Positions 1 to 7,000 of a stretch of 7,729 nt of DNA are shown here, piece by piece (within the stretch, counting starts at the first letter, position 1; each line of letters begins with the position of its first letter). The stretch covers positions 1 to 7,729 of the forward strand of contig NZER01000134.1 in assembly GCA_002690445.1 (NCBI GenBank). The letters are read 5' to 3'. A program made the position numbers and the translations under genes. A model generated the notes under the pieces. The model saw only the letters and a program-made list of their open reading frames with translations. It did not search any database and was not told the origin of the DNA. Source of the DNA: Candidatus Pacearchaeota archaeon. Its GTDB lineage: Archaea; Nanoarchaeota; Nanoarchaeia; Pacearchaeales; GW2011-AR1.

Positions 1-91
1 GATTAACAACATCTCCGAAATCGTCTGTAGCTTGCATAGATACAACATAATCAGACCCTTGAACAATATTTAAATCAACGATATCAGGCAT
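1..91 (-). CDS. N-terminal fragment of a probable phage virion structural protein (cut by window edge)
   Basis: Thirty codons are visible, beginning MPDIVDLNIVQGSDY and running to the left edge with no stop. The pattern is a short start, then D-L-N-I-x-Q-G-x-D-Y, a beta-strand-like stretch and a D-x-x-G turn. It resembles the N-termini of beta-rich structural proteins in marine T4-like phages that begin with a conserved 'I.QG.d' strand. This is recognition by eye from only 30 residues. The ATG at 91 is chosen because it is the first start after the upstream gene's stop and lies about 50 nt downstream of a late-promoter-like octamer. No Shine-Dalgarno sequence is visible upstream, where the minus strand reads TATTTTACTGTT before the ATG. 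It follows the 132-residue gene by 82 bases in the same direction. The role in the particle (baseplate, neck or fibre) cannot be told. Confidence 0.6.
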   Translation of the reverse strand, partial: MPDIVDLNIVQGSDYVVSMQATDDFGDVVN

Positions 92-143
92 AACAGTAAA
101 ATATCAATACGATACATTACTTATTACACCAAAGAGCTTAATT

Positions 144-151
144 TATTTATG
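144..151 (-). promoter_or_regulatory. T4-like phage late promoter candidate (CATAAATA)
   Basis: The minus strand reads CATAAATA here, one base from the T4 late consensus TATAAATA and a match to the relaxed NATAAATA form described for marine T4-like phages. It lies in the 82-base spacer, about 52 bases before the ATG at 91, which would give a leader of roughly 45 nt. The surrounding sequence is very AT-rich, so a chance match is possible. No -35 element is expected for this promoter class. Confidence 0.45.
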
Positions 152-173
152 AAAAAATAATAGTTTCAATGAA

Positions 174-572
174 TTACTTACCCTCTGAGAGGATGTCTTT
201 TGAAGTCTTAGATAATTTAGTAGCCCTTACATCATCTTGGGGTCTTTTGAAAGCGTTTATGTGTTTTCTAAACTCAGAAACTAGTCTTTTTTCAAGCTGA
301 AGCCTGTCATCGATTGGAATTAGACCCTTCTTTACCGCATGACTTTTAAGGTCTGATTTATTCATTTCTTGAAGAGTTTTTTTATAGTTTTCTTCATCCA
401 TGGTTCCGAAAGCGGAATTTCCGGTTTCTCCCCAAATCTGATCCAAGGTGGTAGGCTGAAATGAACTCTCATCCTTACCATGCGCCTGAGACAAAGACTC
501 TAATTTCGTTGCCCTTTTAGCACTCACTCTCTTTGTCGCTCTTTTCGCGGCCTTTTTTACGGGTTTTCTCAT
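174..572 (-). CDS. 132-residue basic-tailed protein with a SAP-like segment, probable phage structural or DNA-associated protein
   Basis: The gene is complete, from the ATG at 572 to a TAA at 174-176. Residues 1-23 form a strongly basic tail (repeated K-K/A-K-R-x-x-K-R), typical of nucleic-acid-contacting extensions. Residues 38-58 contain F-Q-P-T-T-L-D-Q-I-W-G followed by a short G/S/F stretch. Residues 69-105 (EMNKSDLKSHAVKKGLIPID, then a second helix with LEKRL) have the spacing and hydrophobic pattern of a SAP/HEH-type helix-extension-helix. The C-terminus ends S-K-D-I-L-S-E-G-K. I recall similar uncharacterised small proteins in marine T4-like phages, but cannot verify this. There is no signal peptide or membrane segment. 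The start is supported by the basic tail and by an in-frame TAG just upstream at about 586-588. No Shine-Dalgarno is visible. It lies downstream of the group I RNA and terminator and upstream of another virion-like gene. DNA binding is inferred, not shown. Confidence 0.8.
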   Translation of the reverse strand: MRKPVKKAAKRATKRVSAKRATKLESLSQAHGKDESSFQPTTLDQIWGETGNSAFGTMDEENYKKTLQEMNKSDLKSHAVKKGLIPIDDRLQLEKRLVSEFRKHINAFKRPQDDVRATKLSKTSKDILSEGK

Positions 573-578
573 ATCAAA

Positions 579-589
579 TATTATACACT
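579..589. repeat. 11-bp direct repeat, copy 1 (TATTATACACT on + strand)
   Basis: This sequence is identical to 979-989. The offset is exactly 400 bp. The two copies flank the group I RNA and terminator unit, and on the minus strand each contains AGTGTATAATA with its TATAAT box. It may be a duplicated promoter element or a trace of the insertion of the intervening 400 bp. Confidence 0.55.
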
Positions 590-607
590 AACTATACTCA
601 TTATCAA
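580..607 (-). promoter_or_regulatory. Sigma70-like promoter candidate TTGATA-N16-TATAAT
   Basis: On the minus strand TTGATA (602-607) is followed after 16 bases by a perfect TATAAT (580-585). Transcription would start only about 0-2 bases before the ATG at 572, making the 132-residue gene's mRNA leaderless or nearly so. The -35 box overlaps the T-run of the upstream terminator, so the terminator and promoter are back to back. The AT-rich context makes a chance match possible, and TATAATAT could also be read as a degenerate phage late promoter. Confidence 0.35.
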
Positions 608-650
608 AAAAAAGCTACCGAAAGAATTCCCCACGATTACCTTCGATAGC
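606..650 (-). terminator. Rho-independent terminator downstream of the group I RNA
   Basis: On the minus strand an 11-bp stem pairs 640-650 (GCTATCGAAGG) with 614-624 (CTTTCGGTAGC). It has nine Watson-Crick pairs, two G-T wobbles and a 15-nt loop, and is followed at once by eight T residues (606-613). It would end transcripts arriving from the giant gene and the group I element, before the 132-residue gene. The opposite strand lacks a T-run after the stem, so it acts in one direction only. Confidence 0.8.
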
Positions 651-770
651 CTCCATTTTGCTCATAACAGAGCTTTAGATCAGCCGACACTAAATTTGAG
701 TTACAAACTCCAACAAGGGCATTATGCCGGAATTGTGCACTGCCTCAACCTAGTCGTCCATTATGTTATC
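651..770 (-). other. Non-coding stretch between group I core and terminator, with small hairpins
   Basis: All minus-strand frames contain early stops and I see no gene. Two compact inverted repeats occur: GAGTT-TGT-AACTC (698-710) and GGCAT-A-ATGCC (718-728). They could be peripheral P9.x helices of the group I intron, in which case the 3' splice site lies below 700, or independent elements of a downstream exon or leader. No tRNA, attachment site or homing-endonuclease frame is visible. Confidence 0.4.
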
Positions 771-978
771 GCCGATTTTTTAATTACGGCTTCTATATGT
801 CACCATATAGTTCGGACTATATCTTCGCTAAAAAACGTTGGGCGCTCGTGGGCGGGTTATCGTCGGGTCTCACCGCCTAGTCTCTACACCTTCCAGAGTA
901 TCAGTACCCCCTCTGGCTTGGCTCGGTATTGTCTCCAAAGAGATGTCTACCGAATTCACCCAATATGGCCAACTATAT

Positions 979-989
979 TATTATACACT
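979..989. repeat. 11-bp direct repeat, copy 2 (TATTATACACT on + strand)
   Basis: This is an exact copy of 579-589, lying near the 5' boundary of the group I element, in its P1/P2 region. Flanking bases differ on both sides (t/t here against a/a in copy 1), so the identity ends sharply at 11 bp. Confidence 0.55.
980..985 (-). promoter_or_regulatory. Isolated TATAAT, possible -10 box for a group I RNA transcript
   Basis: The minus strand reads GTGTATAATAATATAG. TATAAT is perfect, but no recognisable -35 hexamer lies 15-18 bases upstream (ATTTAA at 17). A start near 973 would give an RNA of about 365 nt ending at the terminator, with the P3-P9 core intact but without a P1. Alternatively these bases are simply part of intron P2: AAUAU (975-979) can pair with AUAUU (962-966). 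Confidence 0.22.
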
Positions 990-1014
990 TCTTAACTGAA
1001 AATTAAATAAAATT

Positions 1015-4000
1015 TTACTCATCCTCGAAACCGGGCGTAGGAGTAATTGCTGAACAAAGAGCAATCCCATCCTCATGTTTCCAGTACCCCACACCCCAAG
1101 GCGCGGCAGGCGGATCCGTGTTAGGTAGATCTGCACATGATACTCCCTCAATCCAGCAACCATGACCTTCACCGGGACCGTAGCTGAAAGTATTACATTC
1201 CGCTTCAGTACACCCATTACCATCTGAGCCCTCGTAGCAAGAATATATACGACCCTCTGGGAGATTATCGCCACCGTTATGCGTAATACATACCCCTAAT
1301 GGCGCGGGCGTAAGAGTAGGAGTCGGAGTAGTAAATACTTCTGTGATTTCTGGCATACTATCCACTCCCTCTGCATTCGGGTCGGACGGATCAGACGGGT
1401 CATATATTACATTACATTCTTCTGAATACTCCCAGCAATTTTCACAGCTTGTCCAATATGTTGTTTCAGATATTTCTGCCTGATAGTAACCGTCATCATG
1501 TTCATACTTATCAACCAATGTCATGCAGCCCGAGTCCGTACAAACGGTATTACCAGCGCTAAAGATATCAACTCCAGTTTTATTTAATACAACTATTTCG
1601 TGAGAGGTATCACAATGATAAGCTATCCATCGTTCATCAGGAAGGGCAGTTACCGTAGTCGTTGGAGTCGGTGTATTCAATGACGGCGTCGGTGTCGGTG
1701 TATCAAGTGACGGAGTCATTGTGTTAATTGACGGAGTTGGTGTCGACGTTGCTGTCGGCGTTGATACACTAGGTGTTGGTGTCGGGGTTGATAGGCTAGA
1801 AGTCGACGTTGGCGTCAACGTCGATGTAGGCGTTAACGTATTAAGCGACGGTGTATTAAGCGACGGCGTTGGAGTGTTAAGCGACGGCGTTGATGTCGGT
1901 GTCGGCTGAGACGGCTCAGATACATCCGGTGTCGGCGTCGGTATCGGTGTTGGCGTAGGCTCGGACTCTGGACAGAAACAATCTTGATCACCCGGGAGAC
2001 ACGGATCTCCATAATAATCAACGCATCCTAAGTCTGGCGTCAGCGTCGGCGTAGCAGTGGGTTCTGGAGTCGGCGTCGGAGCAGTACACACACCTACCCC
2101 AACTCCAGTATACCAAGAAGGATCATCCGTGTAATGAGTTATCCCAGTCTCCTCGTCCATGCATAAATTTTCCGGATCAGGTTTAAATCTATACGCGAAT
2201 TTGAAGCTCCCGCGATCTTCTTTTGTTTGCCCAGTAATTAATACGTTGTACGCGTTACACGCTGAACTGAATGGACCGGCGGCCGCATTGTATCCAAACT
2301 TAAACAAATAAGGATTACCATATTCGTCCCAAATTCCATCGCTGCTATCTCCACATATATAACTTTTTGCTTCTAAATGAGCTTCTATGAATGAATTTAA
2401 ATTATTACCACCCTCCGCGCAAGAGTCTCCATCTTCTGCGATACTAAGCCCATCCTCTATCCTAGATAAGCACATATACGTATCAACATTAGTGGCGTCA
2501 CCATCGATTTCCGCTCCTTCACATGACCCAGTAGTGAGCTGTATAGTGCCCGGATGATTCAAATTAAATTGAATCATAAACGCTGGGACTCGTAAAGACG
2601 TTTGCATAACATCTTTATCTGGTTCATATACGGTCCACTTCGTCCACCCGTTCTCATCTAAAGGTCCGTACCCATCATGAGTAAAAGGATCAGCTTCTGT
2701 ATCCCAAGCTATTTGACCGTATCCCCTAGCTCCATCAGGCGCATGTTGATGATCCCCATCAGGATCCAAATCTCTAGCATTCGGAATCGGCAATAACTGA
2801 CTTGGATCAACTATAGTATGGAAGCCCTCCGATTCGCTTTCTTCTATAAACTTAAAGCCATTACAAGAAAGACATTGCTCGGCGCCGGTGCCGTTCGCCC
2901 AACCCCATCCTGCTTTCACATGCTCGCCATAGGTTTCAATCCATCGATCTAACCATGCTGGGTCTTCCTCCCCCAAACTGGCCATGCCACCGCCATCGAT
3001 GAAACTCTCATAATCACAGGGACCCGATATAATTTCGCTCTCCACGCAGGCTTCTCCCAAGGTAGGGATTTTTGTGTTATCTGTGTACTTTATCCAGCCA
3101 TCTTCATCGATAATCTTATCGTTTCTATCGTATTGTTTTGCCGTCCCCGGTCTCCATTCGAATTTCCCATGATCATTATCAAAACCCATAGCAAAATAGT
3201 TACCGGCATATTTTGTTAACTTCGGTGTCCATTCAATAAAACGAGGAAAACCAAATATAAAAACAACATTTTTACGCAGAGCACCTATTGGCTTGTTAAT
3301 CGGCATCATCTTTAATTCGATAAGATTATAATAAAGGGATTTCACAGGACCCTCAGTACAAGGTTCCGTTTTAATTGGCAAATCATGCTTAAAGGGGCAC
3401 CAATCGCCCTCTCCATGTTCGTGCGGATCTATAATAATAGGAAATTCATCATCAGGATTTTCATAAAGCCTTTTACCTTCAGGGCCCTTGCCGTCACTGT
3501 CGTCATAATAAAAAGTCTTTACTTCTCCATCTCCCGCTAACCAAGCTGCTTGTTCCTCTACATTTTCCACTTCTTGACCGGTACCCATCGTTCCAATCAT
3601 GATAGATTTTTTGAAATGTTGTTCATTTTCAGCCCGTATTATTCCTTCACTACTTTTACTGAGAGTGATACCCTCTTCGAGCATTGTTGCAGCCTGTTCG
3701 TGTTGTCCGCTCTCGGGATTGTAGCAGGCCATTTTTTCATTTTTAAACCCTACGACAACGAGTGTTGAACTACATCCGATCTCCTTTAGCCAGTCTACGT
3801 AAGTATCTTTTACCTTGCGTGACGCGCTTAACGACATTCTATAATCAGTTTTACTTCCAAGAATTTCATGAGTTGGCAGCTCTTCAAGCTCTATCCCGGG
3901 CTCATCAATAATTTCATCACAATGGCGATTGGTCTTATGCCAAGTATTAATGTCATCCAGTTTATAAGAATAAGAGTACCTTAGCTTGACCTCTCCTTTT

Positions 4001-7000
4001 TTTGTATCAGTAGATATTAATTTCGTAGGGGTCGGTGTCATATAATTCTCACAATCGAATATCCTCTCTCTACACTCTTCGGGGGAACCGAATTCATCAC
4101 TCAAGTAACAGTCTTCGTCTTCAGCGTCAATACATACTTCATCACACCGTGAACATTCGTCAACTTCTGGTGGCACCCATTTTGGTATATTTTTTACGCA
4201 TCCCCAATTAACCTTAATGCCTATATCGGTTAATAGTCCTAATTCTATAGTAGTCAAAGGTTCAGCGACCCCATCCTGAGTGAACGGACTCATAAGTATC
4301 TGACCCATGGGTAAACATAGGATATCGTCCCGCAGCGGGATGGGTAGCAGCTCGTCGTCGCCATGGAGCACTCGAGCGTCGTGTTCGGACCAGTGCACCA
4401 TCTTGCTCCCGTCCCGGCGTGTTGGAGTTATAGTCCGTTCGCCCGTTTTCGGGTCCTTATCGAGCCGGGTATCATGGTATACCGGAATCGCGTAAGGTAA
4501 TTTCGATACATCTACATTAGATGAATTTAATATATGCCATTTTCTAAATTCTATTAGAGCTTTAGATCCATAGAAATATAATTCCTGACCTTCCTTTATT
4601 TTCTTAAGGATAGTTAATTCAGAGTGTCCCTTTTCGGGGGCATTATATTTAACTATTACTATTTCAGTATACTCTAACGGCTCTTCATAGGGCTTGTCTT
4701 CTTCGTCGCCCGAATTACCCTCTTCGATGAAGTTTTCTATTTTTTCGACATAACCAAGTACATCTGAATTTCTAAACGCGCCGAATGAATCACCGCCGCC
4801 CACGCCATGAGTCACAATCGGTGATCCCGTAGCTTCATTTATTCTTACTAAATCTCCTATTGCTATCTTAGAAAATTTTGTACCTTGGAAATCTATTTCG
4901 GGAAGTTTTGGGGTTCTGATTTTATATACAGCATATTTTGCTTTTTTAACCTCCCTTTCCCCTTCCTCGGCACTTAAATCTCTAAGTCGCAGGTGATCAA
5001 GTTTACCTTTATCGTCAAAATAAGTCGCAGCGACGCCGTCCCGCACACTACGCGCATCGAAAATCGAATCGTGCAGCGTAGTTTCTTTTTGCCACGCTTC
5101 ATCACCACCAGCGCCCAATACCTTGGATTTTCCTAAGAAATATGAATCAGCCTTATAAAATGGACTAGACTTTTTAAAGTAATGCCACCATTTTCCTTCG
5201 TTTGATCTCCGGTTACTCATCCCTATTTCCCATGGACTTGCCGAGCCCCTACCTCTTCCATAAGTATGTTTTTTACTTCCATATTTTGCAACGAACGCTT
5301 TAGCGTTATCATCGATATAGAAGTTACGACTTGCGCCCACCGGAGAAGAGGTACTGTCAAAAATATTAGTTACGACACCTAAAATATGTCCTATTTCATG
5401 TAAAAGGATCTGCTGCAATGACATAATCTCCTCACCGTGAGGATTAGAAAATGCTACAGTCTCTTCCAGCTCTTTGCCACGGCCGTTAATATGGTTTTTA
5501 TTTACTTGGAAGTATCCATGCGAATCCTTATCCCCCCACGATGGTTCCCGTAGCTTCAATTTATGATTACTCATGCGGTAGCCACTTGCATGTGCGTACG
5601 TGGTGTTTTTTGTGTAGGTGCCTACTGATACGATTAATTCGTTTTTATTATCCCCAATATTCGAAGAAAAGTCGCAAATACAACTTTCCCAAACCTTAGC
5701 GGCCCATTCAGCTTGCGCTTTGATTTTCTTAGAAGACTCAGTAAGGACTTCTGGCCCACGCGTTCCGTCCGCTTGTACCGGGCCCGCCTTCATCGGTAAA
5801 TAAAAATGCAACGTTATCTTAAATGGAGTTTTAGCATCGCATTCATCTGCGCAATCGGGACACTCTGGGAACTCAGGATCATCAATTAGCTTACGCTTAT
5901 AAGAGTCTTTACATAGCATGCAGTCGTCGCAATCTACGGACTGCACCCAATACTTAGTGTTTGGCTTCCATACATTGTTGCTTGTGTCTCTGATTATAGG
6001 CCTGAATTCATCTAATATCTTTTTATATTTCCAAAAGATAGGGCCAAATTCCTTCTCAAAGCCCCCTTCAGGATTAGCCTTGGTTTTCTTGCCGGTTTTA
6101 ATTTCTTTCTTATCTTTCTTATATCGAGCTTTAAGTACTTTTTCGAGTGCTCGAAGTTCTTTTTCATATGAAGCTAAAACAGTAGATCCGATATCGAACC
6201 CTTTAATACATTTATAGCAATGAGTTTTGTACCAGTTACGCCGATTGTCTTGCTCTCCTCTAGCGCTTCCGGAATGACCGTCGCATACATAGTCACCCTC
6301 GTGGCTCACGCCAAGTAGTCTGTCGTCAAAAGCTCCTTTAAATTTGGTTTTATCGCCGCCGTAGTTTCCCTTCCATGGGTTTTCCTGTAACTTAAGATTT
6401 CCTTCCTTGTCAAATCGTCCAAGCCCTAAGTACATTCCCCACCAATGATAAGGATGATCTCTGTATTCTTTATTAGGATTATCTCTCCAGCCGAATATGT
6501 CGCAATCCATGGTTGTTGGAGTAGGTGTCGGAGTAGGTTCGGCATCTTCTTTCTCCGCTTCTGGGCACTCATCACAGTCATCTCCGTCAGCGACTTCAGG
6601 ACATTCGCTGCACGCATCGTCAGGCAAGGAGCTACTAATATAACAGGATTGACCTTCATCGTGAGAGCACTGTAGAGGTTTTTCCAGTATAACACATTTG
6701 CCGTCCTTTTCTGGATCATCATCTTCTACGCCCTTTAGATCGCCAAGTACCTTGTTTTCTTTTTTGGCTTGCTCTATTTGTATTAGCATGGTAGATAGAT
6801 GCGACATTCTTTCTAGTTCTAATAGATGCACGACAGATCCCTTTGGATCACCTTCAGAGTGTATAGCGTCAGGATTGAAAACATGTTTACCGTCAACTTC
6901 TTTAAGGATAGATGTACCTCCCTTTCTTGGCGTTATAAATTGTCTAAGGTAGACTAAAGATTCCACTAAAATCCAAGCAGTTTTTGCATCCATATAACCC

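Larger units (their letters stand above)
771..998 (-). ncRNA. Group I intron ribozyme core (IC3-like), lying in an intergenic spacer
   Basis: The minus strand carries the conserved group I elements in order. P3 5' strand GGGU is at 958-961. P4 is UCGGUA (948-953) paired with UACCGA (923-928), enclosing a small P5, UCUC/GAGA (932-943), and the conserved J5/4 CAA. P6 is GCC (920-922) with GGU (888-890), with P6a CCAGAG/CUCUGG (911-916, 893-898). J6/7 is GUAGA. P7 is GACUA (878-882) with UAGUC (815-819) inside the classic AAGAUAUAGUCC (814-825). P3 3' strand ACCC is at 865-868. P9 is a 7-bp stem with a GUGA loop (793-810), and a P9.1-like GCCG/CGGC follows (771-790). The stretch GAAGGUGUAGAGACUAG is, as I recall it, the same as in the Azoarcus tRNA-Ile intron. 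P8 is not resolved. A tentative P1 pairs AUUUU (999-1003) with GAAGU (987-991), giving a U-G at a 998/999 splice site. The 3' splice site is unknown. No homing endonuclease is encoded. Whether it splices is unknown because neither side is coding. Confidence 0.85.

Noticed and set aside
615..665. 16-codon minus-strand frame (MSKMEAIEGNRGEFFR) before the terminator
   Set aside because: It ends inside the terminator stem and has no Shine-Dalgarno. The length is within chance expectation, and termination would overlap its stop codon.
696..995. 99-codon open frame on the + strand in the spacer
   Set aside because: It runs antisense through the group I core. Its codons follow the paired ribozyme elements, no ribosome site is visible, and the composition is not protein-like.
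573..1014. Group I intron splitting a tRNA gene or joining the giant protein to the 132-residue protein
   Set aside because: No cloverleaf halves flank the core. The giant frame has a TAA at 1015-1017, and the 132-residue frame has a TAG just upstream of its ATG, so no continuous frame would result.
1721..1909. + strand open frame rich in G-V-G-V-D
   Set aside because: It is the antisense shadow of the P/T/S tract: proline and threonine codons read backwards give glycine, valine and aspartate.
1651..1965. Possible CRISPR or other non-coding repeat array
   Set aside because: The units are short, degenerate and in frame with a continuous coding sequence, with no unique spacers of constant size.
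4307..4495. + strand open frame in the GC-rich patch
   Set aside because: It is a shadow frame made possible by high local GC. The minus-strand frame carries the protease motifs and continues on both sides.
5377..5400. Classical HExxHxxGxxH metzincin (astacin, serralysin or matrixin type)
   Set aside because: The third-ligand position is T786, not His or Asp. The late Met-turn and closing helix fit a leishmanolysin-like layout better.
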